Position numbers and translations under genes: made by a program. This document shows, one piece after another, positions 1 through 8,781 of a DNA stretch of 64,000 nt (the stretch's first letter is position 1; each line of letters starts with the position of its first letter). The stretch is from Sphingomonas sp. SUN019 (GTDB lineage: Bacteria > Pseudomonadota > Alphaproteobacteria > Sphingomonadales > Sphingomonadaceae). The stretch is from positions 1,860,001 through 1,924,000 of the forward strand of contig NZ_CP096971.1 in assembly GCF_024758705.1 (NCBI RefSeq). Reading direction: 5' to 3'. The notes under the pieces are model-generated. The model saw only the letters and a list, made by a program, of their open reading frames with translations, searched no databases and had not been told where the DNA came from.

Positions 1-1
1 G

Positions 2-265
2 CCGTGGACCGACGAAAGCCTGTCGATGGCGCTGCACAAGGACAATGTGTACATTGACCTCAGCGGCTGGTCGCCCAAATATTTCCCGAAGCAGGTGATC
101 CAATACGCCAACACGCAACTGAAGCATAAGATGATGTTCGGCAGCGACTGGCCGCTGATCCGCCCCGAAAAATGGATCGACGCGGCGAAAGAAGCGGGCT
201 TTCGCGACGAGGTGCTGCCGCTGATCATGAAGGACAATGCGGTGAAGCTGCTGGGGTTGGGGTGA
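2..265 (+). CDS. Amidohydrolase family protein, C-terminal fragment
   Basis: The last 87 residues of a gene that begins left of the window. The reading frame is open from base 2 and ends with TGA at 263-265. The motifs IDLSGWSPKYFP and MFGSDWPLI are typical of the C-terminal half of the amidohydrolase-2 (ACMSD-like) TIM-barrel family, with the metal-ligand Asp in GSDWP. Known members include decarboxylases, hydratases and 4-hydroxyphenyl-beta-ketoacyl-CoA hydrolases. In this setting the last role would be attractive, because it would release vanillate from a vanilloylacetyl-CoA, but that is inference from context only. The gene runs in the same direction as the downstream SDR and GST, with a 120-bp hairpin element between them. 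Confidence 0.8.
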   Translation, partial: PWTDESLSMALHKDNVYIDLSGWSPKYFPKQVIQYANTQLKHKMMFGSDWPLIRPEKWIDAAKEAGFRDEVLPLIMKDNAVKLLGLG

Positions 266-280
266 GCGCGCTTTTCGGCG

Positions 281-400
281 ATCCTCCCCTGCAAGGGGAG
301 GTGGCAGCCCGGAGGGCTGACGGAGGGGTGTCGCCCTATCCGGATACCGGGACACCCCTCCGTATCGCTGCGCGAGCCACCTCCCCTTGCAGGGGAGGAT
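281..400. repeat. Intergenic inverted-repeat element, copy 1
   Basis: A roughly 120-bp element whose outer arms (ATCCTCCCCTGCAAGGGGAG at the left, its complement at the right end) are inverted repeats. Each arm is itself a small hairpin. The inner part holds the pair GGAGGGGTGTC / GACACCCCTCC. The same layout recurs at 4531-4646, and related versions lie at 7694-7894, 25326-25449 and 48173-48196. The right arm ends 4 bp before the ATG of the next gene and supplies its GGGGAGG Shine-Dalgarno sequence. Confidence 0.85.
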
Positions 401-404
401 TCAG

Positions 405-1154
405 ATGAGCGATTTCACCGGGCATCACATCGTCGTCACCGGCGCGTCGTCGGGGATCGGGCGCGCGACCGCGCTGCTGCTGGCGAGCCGGGGCGCAAAA
501 ATGTCGTTGATCGCGCGGCGTGCTGAGACGCTGGCGGCAGTGCGCGAATTGGCGGGCGGCGAAACGTTCGCCGCACCCGCCGACGTATCCGACCGCGCGG
601 CGTTACTCGGCGCGATCGACGCGGCGGAGGCGGCGTTGGGCCCGATCGACGGCCTGTTCGCCAACGCCGGGACGGGCGGCACGTTCGCCGCCTTTACCGA
701 ATACGACGATGCGGTGTTCGAAGACGTTCTGCGCACCAACCTGCTCTCCCCGTTCTGGGCGATGAAGCGCGTCTTGCCCGGCATGATCGAACGACGCCGC
801 GGCGCGATTCTGGTTACCGGCAGTCTGGCGAGCGAGCGCGGGATGGCGCGCAATCCGGGCTATGTCGCGTCGAAGCACGGCGTGCTGGGCCTTGCCCGCG
901 CAGCCGCGCTGGAAGTCGCGCCGCACGGTGTTCGCGTCAACTGCATCGTGCCCGGCTTTGTAGAAACCGAGATGCTCGCGAACATCCCCTACGAAGCCCG
1001 CGCGACGATGGCGGCGCGGGTGCCGCAACGCCGTACCGGCAGCGCGGAGGAAGTCGCGGAGGTCGCGGCCTTCATGTTGTCCGACGCCGCCGCGCACGTC
1101 ACCGGCCAGTCCTGGGCGGTCGATGGCGGCATCCTGAATACGCTGACCGTCTGA
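405..1154 (+). CDS. SDR family NAD(P)-dependent oxidoreductase
   Basis: A classical short-chain dehydrogenase/reductase of 249 aa. The TGASSGIG cofactor loop is near residue 13, NAG follows the fourth strand, and the YVASK motif carries the catalytic Tyr/Lys. The C-terminus VTGQSWAVDGG is typical of the family. A TTG at 387 would extend the frame, but the ATG at 405 is preferred because GGGGAGG (393-399) precedes it at good spacing; that ribosome site lies inside the intergenic repeat arm. The gene ends 11 bp before the LigF-related GST, so the two are probably co-transcribed. Substrate unknown; oxidation of a side-chain alcohol or reduction of a ketone of a lignin monomer or dimer would fit the setting. 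Confidence 0.85.
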   Translation: MSDFTGHHIVVTGASSGIGRATALLLASRGAKMSLIARRAETLAAVRELAGGETFAAPADVSDRAALLGAIDAAEAALGPIDGLFANAGTGGTFAAFTEYDDAVFEDVLRTNLLSPFWAMKRVLPGMIERRRGAILVTGSLASERGMARNPGYVASKHGVLGLARAAALEVAPHGVRVNCIVPGFVETEMLANIPYEARATMAARVPQRRTGSAEEVAEVAAFMLSDAAAHVTGQSWAVDGGILNTLTV

Positions 1155-1165
1155 AGGGCTGCGCC

Positions 1166-1930
1166 ATGACGCTGAAATACTATCACGCCGAACCGCTCGC
1201 CAATTCGCTGAAGTCGATGGCGCCGCTGTTCGAAAAGGGGCTGGCGTTCGAGAGCGTGTACGTGAACCTGCACAAGTTCGAACAGCACGAACCGTGGTTC
1301 GTCGCGATCAATCCCGAGGGACAGGTGCCCGTGCTGGACCACGACGGCGCGATCATCACGCAGACGACCGTCATCAACGAATATCTCGAAGACGCCTTTC
1401 CCGACACGCCGCCGCTGCGACCCGCCACGCCGGAGGGCAAGGCGCGGATGCGATATTGGAACAAGTTCGTCGACGAACACGTGATGAACCACGTGTCGAT
1501 GCATGGCTGGCACCGAATGGTCGGCGTCATCGCGCGAGGGATCGAAAGCGGCGCGTTCGAGGAGATCATGGCGCGCATTCCGTTGCCCGATCAGCGCGCG
1601 AAGTGGAAGGCGGCGCGATCGGGCTTTTCCGACGAGCAACTGGCGCACGCGACCGGGAAGATCGACTATGCGCTGGACAAGGTCGAGGCGCAGCTTTCGC
1701 GAACGTCTTGGCTGGCGGGTGACGACTACACGCTAGCCGACATCAATTTCTATGCGCATTGCGGGATGATGGTGGAGCGGATGTTCCCCGACCTGAACGT
1801 CGCCGCGCGTTTTCCGCGGCTAATCGACTGGCGCGACCGCGTGACCGCACGGCCCGCGATGCAGCAGGCGCTCGCGATGCCGGACCACACCGAACCGGGG
1901 CTGCGGACGTGGTCGGGCGAGGTGCGTTAA
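1166..1930 (+). CDS. LigF-related glutathione S-transferase (beta-etherase paralogue)
   Basis: A 254-aa GST closely resembling beta-etherase LigF along its length: PLANSLKSMAPLFEKGL at the N-terminus, INPEGQVPVLDHDG, a central helix with VDEHVMNHVSMHGW, and WLAGDDYTLADI near the end. It is a diverged paralogue of the LigF at 9607. The glutathione-site pair Glu-Ser of LigF (TESTVICEYLED) is Gln-Thr here (TQTTVINEYLED). LigF enzymes cleave beta(S)-aryl ethers. N. aromaticivorans also has a heterodimeric LigF-related enzyme, BaeAB, for the beta(R) isomer, and this gene could be such a subunit. No partner is visible beside it. Its TAA overlaps the convergent VOC gene stop by 3-4 bp. GST assignment is firm; exact substrate is not. 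Confidence 0.85.
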   Translation: MTLKYYHAEPLANSLKSMAPLFEKGLAFESVYVNLHKFEQHEPWFVAINPEGQVPVLDHDGAIITQTTVINEYLEDAFPDTPPLRPATPEGKARMRYWNKFVDEHVMNHVSMHGWHRMVGVIARGIESGAFEEIMARIPLPDQRAKWKAARSGFSDEQLAHATGKIDYALDKVEAQLSRTSWLAGDDYTLADINFYAHCGMMVERMFPDLNVAARFPRLIDWRDRVTARPAMQQALAMPDHTEPGLRTWSGEVR

Positions 1931-2325
1931 CCGCCAAAGAAATTCAGTTCCAGCAGCACGCCGTCGGGATCGGTGACGAAGATCTGCCGCAGGCCCGCGG
2001 CGGCCACATCGTTCAGCCGGTGGTCGAGCCCCATCGCCGCGATCCGCGCGAGCACATCGCCGTGCCCGGCGCAGCGGAACGCGACGTGGTGCAGCGCGCC
2101 GGTCGGCCCCGCGGCCATGTCGCGGTCGAACAGCCGCGGCGCATCCAGGCCGTTCAGGTGCAGCACCGCGCGTCCGCCCGAATCATGCATCCACCGCGCG
2201 GTGGCGTGCGTCAGCGGCGGCGGGGCGGCACGTTCTTCCAGCGCCAGCAGGTCGCGATAGAAGGCCTCCGCACGATCGAGATCGCGTGTCACGATGTTGA
2301 TATGGTCCAGCGATTCCACCGTCAT
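1927..2325 (-). CDS. VOC (glyoxalase/dioxygenase fold) protein
   Basis: A 132-aa single-domain vicinal-oxygen-chelate protein. It opens with the family pattern LDHINIVTRDLDRAEAFY and ends with FVTDPDGVLLELN, whose His and Glu would be metal ligands. LHHVAFRC marks the second beta-alpha-beta unit. The start at 2325 was chosen because GGGAGAG lies 8 bp upstream; an in-frame ATG at 2349 has no such site. It is divergent from ligM, with a 19-bp operator-like palindrome in the shared promoter (2352-2370), so it may be co-regulated with vanillate demethylation. It could be a small extradiol-type or isomerase/lyase enzyme; the reaction cannot be told from sequence. Confidence 0.8.
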   Translation of the reverse strand: MTVESLDHINIVTRDLDRAEAFYRDLLALEERAAPPPLTHATARWMHDSGGRAVLHLNGLDAPRLFDRDMAAGPTGALHHVAFRCAGHGDVLARIAAMGLDHRLNDVAAAGLRQIFVTDPDGVLLELNFFGG

Positions 2326-2351
2326 GTACGGCTCTCCCGTCGATCGCAAAA

Positions 2352-2370
2352 TCGTTTGCGTAGCATACAG
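2352..2370. promoter_or_regulatory. Operator-like palindrome between VOC gene and ligM
   Basis: TCGTTTGCGTAGCATACAG, reverse complement CTGTATGCTACGCAAACGA, fits the pattern TGTAYGC-N3-GCAWACA. Near-identical sites lie at 13318, 31032, 32666 and 32693. It sits in the divergent promoter region 27 bp from the VOC start and about 74 bp from ligM. Confidence 0.6.
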
Positions 2371-2380
2371 ATTATCCTAA

Positions 2381-3850
<1,470 letters not shown>

Positions 3851-3860
3851 GGCGGGGTCG

Positions 3861-4532
3861 ATGACCAACTATGTGCTCGTCCACGGCGCGTGGGGCACGG
3901 CACGGATCTACGATCGGCTGGCGGGCGAATTGCGCGACGCGGGGCATCGCGTCGTCGCCGTCGCGCTGACCGGCCTCGGCGAGCGCGCCGGCGAACTGTC
4001 CCCCACGATCGACCTGTCGCGCCACGTCTCCGACGTGGTGCAACAGGTCGAGGCGGCGGGGATCGATCGCTTCGTGCTGGCCGGACATAGCTACGGCGGG
4101 ATGATCGTGACTGGCGTGGCGACGCGGCTGGGCGCACGGATCGACGCGTTGGTCTATATCGACGCTTTCCTGCCAGCCGATGGCCAATCCTTGTGGGACA
4201 TCACCGGCGAGTATGAGCATCGGCACTACATCAACGCACAGCGCGACACGCCGGGGCTGGTCGGGCCATTACCGGGGGTCACCGGCGTGGGCGTCGGCCA
4301 TCACCCGCTGCTGACGCTGATCGAGCCGGTGCGCTTCACCGGCGAGGAAGCGAAGGTCGGGCGGCGCGTCTACATCTTTGCCGAAAGCTGGCAGCCGACG
4401 CCGTTTGCGGGATTCCACGCCAGCGTCGCGGCGGACCCGGCGTGGGAGGTCCACCGTTCCGATGCGACACATGATGTGATGGGCGATCAGCCCGAGCAGT
4501 TGCTTGCGGTGATGCTGGCGCTGGCCGACTAA
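3861..4532 (+). CDS. Alpha/beta hydrolase
   Basis: A 223-aa single-domain alpha/beta-fold hydrolase without a signal peptide, so cytoplasmic. It opens with YVLVHGAWGTARIY (oxyanion-hole HG) and has the nucleophile elbow GHSYGG, Asp in a later loop, and a probable catalytic His in DATHDVMGDQP at the end. It resembles the small esterase/hydroxynitrile-lyase-like group often annotated as alpha/beta fold hydrolase. The ATG at 3861 follows GGCGGGG of the ligM stop region; translation is probably coupled to ligM, 10 bp upstream. A role in hydrolysing an ester or lactone of an aromatic intermediate is possible but unproven. The gene ends inside the left arm of the second intergenic repeat. Confidence 0.85.
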   Translation: MTNYVLVHGAWGTARIYDRLAGELRDAGHRVVAVALTGLGERAGELSPTIDLSRHVSDVVQQVEAAGIDRFVLAGHSYGGMIVTGVATRLGARIDALVYIDAFLPADGQSLWDITGEYEHRHYINAQRDTPGLVGPLPGVTGVGVGHHPLLTLIEPVRFTGEEAKVGRRVYIFAESWQPTPFAGFHASVAADPAWEVHRSDATHDVMGDQPEQLLAVMLALAD

Positions 4533-4646
4533 TCCTCCCCTGCAAGGGGAGGTGGCAGGCCGCAGGCCTGACGGAGGGGTGTCACCCTCTCGATGGCGCG
4601 ACACCCCTCCGGCGCTGCGCGCCACCTCCCCTTGCAGGGGAGGATT
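4531..4646. repeat. Intergenic inverted-repeat element, copy 2
   Basis: Same layout as 281-400: outer arms AATCCTCCCCTGCAAGGGGA and complement, inner GGAGGGGTGTC/GACACCCCTCC pair. It lies between convergent genes, its left arm overlapping the stop codon of the hydrolase and its right arm ending 10 bp before the SDR stop. It could act as a bidirectional terminator. Confidence 0.85.
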
Positions 4647-4655
4647 GAATTGCCG

Positions 4656-5540
4656 TCACCCCTCGACCTTCTTCCCGCCTGGCACGCCGTGCGCGGCGCG
4701 GGCTTCGTACTCCGGATCGTCCTCCGGGTTCGCCAGCGCGCCCATGACGCGCGCGTGGATGTCTTCCAGCGTGCCGCGGAATTCGGGATAGGGCAGGATG
4801 TAGAGCTGATCCGCCTCGACGCCCGCGAGCACGTAATTCGCCAGCGTTTCGGGTTCCATCCCGACCGAGATGACGCGTTTCAGATGCGCGAACATCTCGG
4901 GGTCGGCGCCGTAATAGCCAGTATTCTGCTGATGCGCCGGGCGGGTCAGGACGGCTTCGTGGATGTTGGTGTTGACCGCGCCGGGGCACAGCATCGACAC
5001 GCCGATCCCGTGTTCCTCCAAGTCGAGCGCGAGGCATTCGGTGAGGCCGCGGATCGCCATCTTCGACGTGCAGTAGATGCCAGTGCCCTTCAGCGCGACG
5101 AACGCCGACATCGACGCGGTATTGACGATATGCCCGCCGTTGCCGCGCGCGATTATCCGCGGCACGAAGGTCTGGATGCCGTTGATGACGCCTTTCAGAT
5201 TGACGTCCAGCTGCCAGTCCCAATCGTCGTAGGTGGCGTTCTGCAGCGGTCCGAAGATCGAGACGCCGGCGGTGTTGAACAGCAATTCGACCGGACCGAG
5301 CCGCGCCTCCACCGCATCCGCCGCGGCGGCGTAAGCGGCGCGATCGGTGATATCCAGTTTGACCGGCATCACCTCGAAATCGGTCGCGTCGAAATATTCC
5401 ATCGCCTCGTCGAGGTGATCTTGCCGGATGTCGGCGATCGCGACCTTGCACCCGGCCGCGGCGAATACCTTCGCCTGCCCCAGCGCCACGCCCGATCCGC
5501 CGCCGGTGATGAAGGCGGTGCGCCCTGCGACGCGGGTCAT
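4656..5540 (-). CDS. LigD-like C-alpha dehydrogenase (SDR)
   Basis: A 294-aa SDR resembling the C-alpha dehydrogenases (LigD, LigL, LigN, LigO) that oxidise the benzylic alcohol of beta-O-4 lignin dimers with NAD. Shared features include NTAGVSIFGPLQ followed by TYDDWDW, VNLKGVINGIQTFVPR, and an extended C-terminus with LYILPYPEFRGTLED. The catalytic YxxxK is YCTSK. The cofactor loop is TGGGSGVALG, so the usual last Gly is Ala, comparable to the unusual LigD loop TGGASGAGFG. It overlaps the upstream SDR by ATGA, so the pair is translationally coupled. Stereopreference (LigD-type R versus LigL/LigN-type S) cannot be read from sequence. Confidence 0.82.
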   Translation of the reverse strand: MTRVAGRTAFITGGGSGVALGQAKVFAAAGCKVAIADIRQDHLDEAMEYFDATDFEVMPVKLDITDRAAYAAAADAVEARLGPVELLFNTAGVSIFGPLQNATYDDWDWQLDVNLKGVINGIQTFVPRIIARGNGGHIVNTASMSAFVALKGTGIYCTSKMAIRGLTECLALDLEEHGIGVSMLCPGAVNTNIHEAVLTRPAHQQNTGYYGADPEMFAHLKRVISVGMEPETLANYVLAGVEADQLYILPYPEFRGTLEDIHARVMGALANPEDDPEYEARAAHGVPGGKKVEG

Positions 5541-6478
5541 GCCGCGGTCTCTGCGGGGCTGGTATGTCGCGCGAGTTGATCGTCGAACGCCTGGTTGCCG
5601 AGCAGGAAGCCGATCGCCTCGGCGCGTTCGTGGTTGATCGGCTCGTCAGGCATCGAGGCGAGGATCGCGTCGAAGCGCGTGCGCATGCCGGCGGCAAATT
5701 CGGGGTGCGTCAGGATGTACAGGTCGTTGGCGCGGATGCCCGCCAGCACGCGTTCGCCGACCTCGTCCGCCGACATCCACAGCGGCGAATTGGGGCGCTT
5801 CTCCAGCTGCGCCTCGCGCTCGGCGTAACCGCTGTCCTGCTTATATTCATCCGGCCGGAGTTCGCCCGACATCGCGATGTTCGATTGCACCGGGCCGGGC
5901 AGGAACGCCGAGACGCCGATGTTCTCCGCCGCCAGTTCGCCGCGGATCGATTCCATCAGGCCCAGCACCGCCGCCTTGGCCGCGGTATAAGTCGCGGTGA
6001 AGGGGATCGGGATCAGCGCCGATTGCGACGAGGTGGTGACGATCTGCCCGCCCTCGCCATGCGCCTTGATCCGCGGCAGGATCGTGACGAGGCCGTTGAT
6101 GACGCCGCCGAAATTGACCCCCATCGCCCAGTCCCAATCGTCGTATTTGGTATCGAGGATCGGCCCCATCACGCCGACCCCGGCATTGCCGATCAGCAGA
6201 TGGATCTTCCCGAACCGCGCCTCCGCCGCATCCGCCGCGCGCGCGAAGCCTGCACGGTCGGTCACGTCGAGCAGCACGGTTTCGACCTGCGCGTCGGCGC
6301 CCAGCGACGCCTTCGCCTCGGCCAGTGCGCTGTCGCGAATGTCGGCGATCACGACGTTCGCGCCCGCCTTCACCAGCGCGCGCGCGATGCCGAGGCCAAT
6401 GCCGTTCGCACCGCCGGTGACGAACGCGGTCCTGCCGCGCACGTCGGCCATCGGGGTCTTATTTGGCTCGTTGGCCAT
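5537..6478 (-). CDS. Second C-alpha-dehydrogenase-like SDR
   Basis: A 313-aa SDR with TGGANGIGLG, NAGVGVMGPILDTKYDDWDW, YTAAK and a C-terminal LYILTHPEF. This is the same long-C-terminus group as its neighbour and the LigD/L/N/O enzymes. The two probably cover different stereoisomers of arylglycerol-beta-aryl ethers, as the four enzymes do in SYK-6. Start at 6478 was chosen for GAGAGG 7 bp upstream; an internal ATG at 6451 lacks one. It is first in a two-gene operon (ATGA overlap at 5537-5540), divergent from an XRE regulator with a perfect inverted repeat between them, so that regulator probably controls it. Confidence 0.8.
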   Translation of the reverse strand: MANEPNKTPMADVRGRTAFVTGGANGIGLGIARALVKAGANVVIADIRDSALAEAKASLGADAQVETVLLDVTDRAGFARAADAAEARFGKIHLLIGNAGVGVMGPILDTKYDDWDWAMGVNFGGVINGLVTILPRIKAHGEGGQIVTTSSQSALIPIPFTATYTAAKAAVLGLMESIRGELAAENIGVSAFLPGPVQSNIAMSGELRPDEYKQDSGYAEREAQLEKRPNSPLWMSADEVGERVLAGIRANDLYILTHPEFAAGMRTRFDAILASMPDEPINHERAEAIGFLLGNQAFDDQLARHTSPAETAA

Positions 6479-6528
6479 TTCTTTCCTCTCCGTATTTCGT
6501 CTTGTCGATCGGGAGTCGCAGAACGCGC

Positions 6529-6550
6529 GCGACCGGACTAGACCGGTCGC
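6529..6550. promoter_or_regulatory. Inverted repeat in SDR/XRE divergent promoter
   Basis: GCGACCGG, 6-bp spacer, CCGGTCGC: perfect 8-bp arms, 32 bp from the XRE start and 51 bp from the SDR start. A likely operator for the adjacent regulator. Confidence 0.55.
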
Positions 6551-6581
6551 TGTGCCATCATTGGGAGTAACGGGATAAGCC

Positions 6582-7403
6582 ATGGCGCATCGTGAGGAAT
6601 TGTCGCGTTTCCTGAAATCGGCGCGCGCGCGGCTGTCGCCGACGGACGTCGGATTGCCCGCGGGGGAGCGGCGGCGCACGCAGGGGCTGCGCCGCGAGGA
6701 GGTCGCCGCGCTCGCCGGGATGAGCGTCACCTGGTACACCTGGTTCGAGCAGGGCCGCGAAGTGCAGCTATCGGTGCCGATGATCGAGCGGCTGGGCCGC
6801 ACGCTGCGGCTCGACGCGAACGAGCGCGAGTTCCTGTTCGCGCTGGCGCAGCACCGTCCCCCGCCGCTGGAAACGCAGATCGACGAGGACATTCGCCCCG
6901 CGACGCAACACATGATGGACAGCCTGTCGATCCCGGCGCTGATCATCGTCGAGGACTGGACGGTGATCGGCTGGAACCCGCTGGTAACGCGCGCCTTTCG
7001 CGATTACGCGCCGCTGCCGCGCAACCAGCGCAACCTGTTCAAGATCCTCATGCTGAGCGACCGGTATCGCAGCGACCCCGATCATTTTCGCGAGATGGGC
7101 CACCGTTTGGTCGCGCGCTTCAAATGGGATTACAGCCGCACGTCGAAGCCCGAGATATTCGACGCGATCATCGCCGAGATGATGGAGCAATCCGACCTGT
7201 TCCGCGAATGCTGGCAGGAATCGACCATCCTGCCCTATTCCGAACACGTCAACATCGCGCTGATGCCCGGCGTCGGCGACATCAGTTTCTGGCATTCGTC
7301 CTATGCGGTGGAAGGCGCGCCGGGCCAGCGGCTGATCCTGTTCGCCCCGCTGGACGAGGCGAGCGCGGCGCGGCTGACGAAGCTGGCCGCGGACACGCGG
7401 TGA
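6582..7403 (+). CDS. XRE-family regulator with MmyB-like ligand-binding domain
   Basis: A 273-aa regulator. Residues about 30-70 carry the helix-turn-helix pattern RTQGLRREEVAALAGMS followed by WYTWFEQG. The remainder matches the MmyB-like domain found after this HTH in many actinobacterial and alphaproteobacterial regulators (DWTVIGWNPLVTRAF, FWHSSYAVEGAPGQ). Such proteins usually sit divergent from a single SDR or oxidoreductase operon that they control; here it faces the two C-alpha-dehydrogenase-like SDRs, with a perfect inverted repeat at 6529-6550 in between. An effector in the aromatic or fatty-acid class is plausible. The downstream region contains a small hairpin (7443-7460). Confidence 0.88.
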   Translation: MAHREELSRFLKSARARLSPTDVGLPAGERRRTQGLRREEVAALAGMSVTWYTWFEQGREVQLSVPMIERLGRTLRLDANEREFLFALAQHRPPPLETQIDEDIRPATQHMMDSLSIPALIIVEDWTVIGWNPLVTRAFRDYAPLPRNQRNLFKILMLSDRYRSDPDHFREMGHRLVARFKWDYSRTSKPEIFDAIIAEMMEQSDLFRECWQESTILPYSEHVNIALMPGVGDISFWHSSYAVEGAPGQRLILFAPLDEASAARLTKLAADTR

Positions 7404-7906
7404 AATGACGGAAGGTTAGGCTAAGGTTAGGCCAAGAGGGCATTTCGGCGTGGGCCGAAAGTCACGATAAGTCGCACTTACGCGTCCGAGCCGAGCGAAT
7501 GGGGTTGTGTGCGAATGTTGCGAATGTTGAGACGCTGGCGTCGTTTTTCGTGAATGTTGAGACCAGCGGTTTGCGCGCTGATGACGGAAAAAATCGACGA
7601 AGTGAAAGAGCGTTCGATAGTTCGCGAGCCTTAGCAGATCAGCATCGTGTAGGAAAACGCGATGGCGGCTTCCGCCGCGAGCGGAGGCGTCTCATCCTCC
7701 CCCGCCAGGGGGAGGTGGCGCCGAAGGCGACGGAGGGGGAGGTCGGCAGAGCACTTTGATTGTGTCCTGTCGCACCATCGTTTCTCTGCGCAGATTTTTC
7801 CGTCTCAGCGCCGCGGCGTGGCCCCTTCCAAGCGCATCGCTTACCTCCCCCTCCGTCACGCTTCGCGTGCCACCTCCCCCTGGCGGGGGAGGATTGCGGA
7901 CGGGCG
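7404..7906. other. Gene-free intergenic stretch with hairpin and repeats
   Basis: No credible gene. It holds a perfect-stem hairpin TTTCGGC-GTGG-GCCGAAA at 7443-7460 without a T-run, tandem GGTTAGGC/AAGGTTAGGCC just before it, and a triple recurrence of GAATGTTG (about 7513-7560). From 7694 to 7894 it carries the large repeat described separately. Confidence 0.6.
7694..7894. repeat. Intergenic inverted-repeat element, copy 3 (long form)
   Basis: Outer arms ATCCTCCCCCGCCAGGGGGA and complement, separated by about 150 bp. Inner segments GACGGAGGGGGAGGT and ACCTCCCCCTCCGTC form a second inverted pair. The loop-closing arm sequence (CGCCA rather than TGCAA) matches the copy at 25326-25449, defining a second subtype. 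Confidence 0.8.
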
Positions 7907-8770
7907 TCACGCGCTGAAATACGCGATCGCCCGGAATTCGTAGCTTTCGCGCGTCACCGCATCGGGGCGGGTCGTGTCGTGGAAGGCGGTGTGCGGGGCG
8001 CGCCACGCGCGCGAATGGTCGCTGTCGTGGAATTTGATGAAGATCACCTCGTCCGCAGTCATGTCGGGGAAATACCACCAGCGGTGCGCGGGGTTGTGGT
8101 GGAAGATCGTCGCGGCGGTCATCTCCTCTTCGCCCGCGATCGGCGCGAACAGGGCGTCGCCGGTCGGGATTTCGTCGACGTCGACCTTCACGTTGGCGAC
8201 CGCATCCTCGTCCCCGACGCTGCCGAATTCGCATAAAGCAAGCGGCCAGTCCTGCGGCGGGGCCGAGAACGTGCGCCAGAGGCTGAACGCGATGAAGCGT
8301 GTGTAGCCCGGTCCTTCGGGCGCAGCCTTGTCGTACAGCGCGCGGGCGATTTTATGCGCGGTTTTCGTGTTGAAGTCGACGTGCGCCTCGGCCGCTGGCG
8401 GCTGGATTCCCGACCCCGAGATGATCGGCGAGCGGAGTTGCCCGCCCATCGGCACGACCAGGTCGCAACCGGTCAGCGTGCGCGCGATGGCGGCGACTTC
8501 ATCGGGGTAAGCCTTGACCGCTTCGGCATCGCGGAAGTCGGGGATCGCGCTCGGCTGGGGTGACAGGCAGAAACCGTGTTCGTCGAGCGTGAACGGCGCG
8601 GGGGCGAGCCGCGCGTTGCGGATCGTGACGGGGTAAGACTGGTAGGTGCCGGTGTTCACCTCCCGCCCCGGCGCCCAGAAGCGGCGGTTGATCTTCGAAT
8701 CGGGCGTCAGATAGTCGATCGTCGTTTCGATCGCTGCGCCCGCGTGGGCACGTTCCTGTACCGTCGCCAT
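7907..8770 (-). CDS. CmcJ/NvfI family protein
   Basis: A 287-aa protein of the CmcJ/NvfI family, recognised by its overall pattern: N-terminal TIDYLTPDSKINRRFWAPG and TYQSYPVTIRNAR, and C-terminal FKFHDSDHSRAWRAPHTAFHD plus TRESYEFRAIAYFS. The family is named after the cephamycin methoxylation protein CmcJ and the fungal endoperoxidase/isomerase NvfI. Most bacterial members are uncharacterised and some are oxidoreductases. Conserved His/Asp residues in HHNPAHRWWYFPDM and HDSDH could bind metal. A GGGAGAGGG ribosome site precedes the ATG. It lies 12 bp downstream of the Nu-class GST and is surely co-transcribed with it. Substrate unknown; a role on a GSH adduct or aromatic ketone is a guess from this pairing. 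Confidence 0.72.
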   Translation of the reverse strand: MATVQERAHAGAAIETTIDYLTPDSKINRRFWAPGREVNTGTYQSYPVTIRNARLAPAPFTLDEHGFCLSPQPSAIPDFRDAEAVKAYPDEVAAIARTLTGCDLVVPMGGQLRSPIISGSGIQPPAAEAHVDFNTKTAHKIARALYDKAAPEGPGYTRFIAFSLWRTFSAPPQDWPLALCEFGSVGDEDAVANVKVDVDEIPTGDALFAPIAGEEEMTAATIFHHNPAHRWWYFPDMTADEVIFIKFHDSDHSRAWRAPHTAFHDTTRPDAVTRESYEFRAIAYFSA

Positions 8771-8781
8771 CGGCCCTCTCC

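Noticed and set aside
1166..1930. Assignment of this GST as LigE/LigP
   Set aside because: LigE and LigP have a different N-terminal fold signature; the protein is clearly of the LigF-related group.
7443..7460. Hairpin after the XRE gene as an intrinsic terminator
   Set aside because: Stem is only 7 bp and no T-run follows; kept only as a hairpin in the intergenic description.
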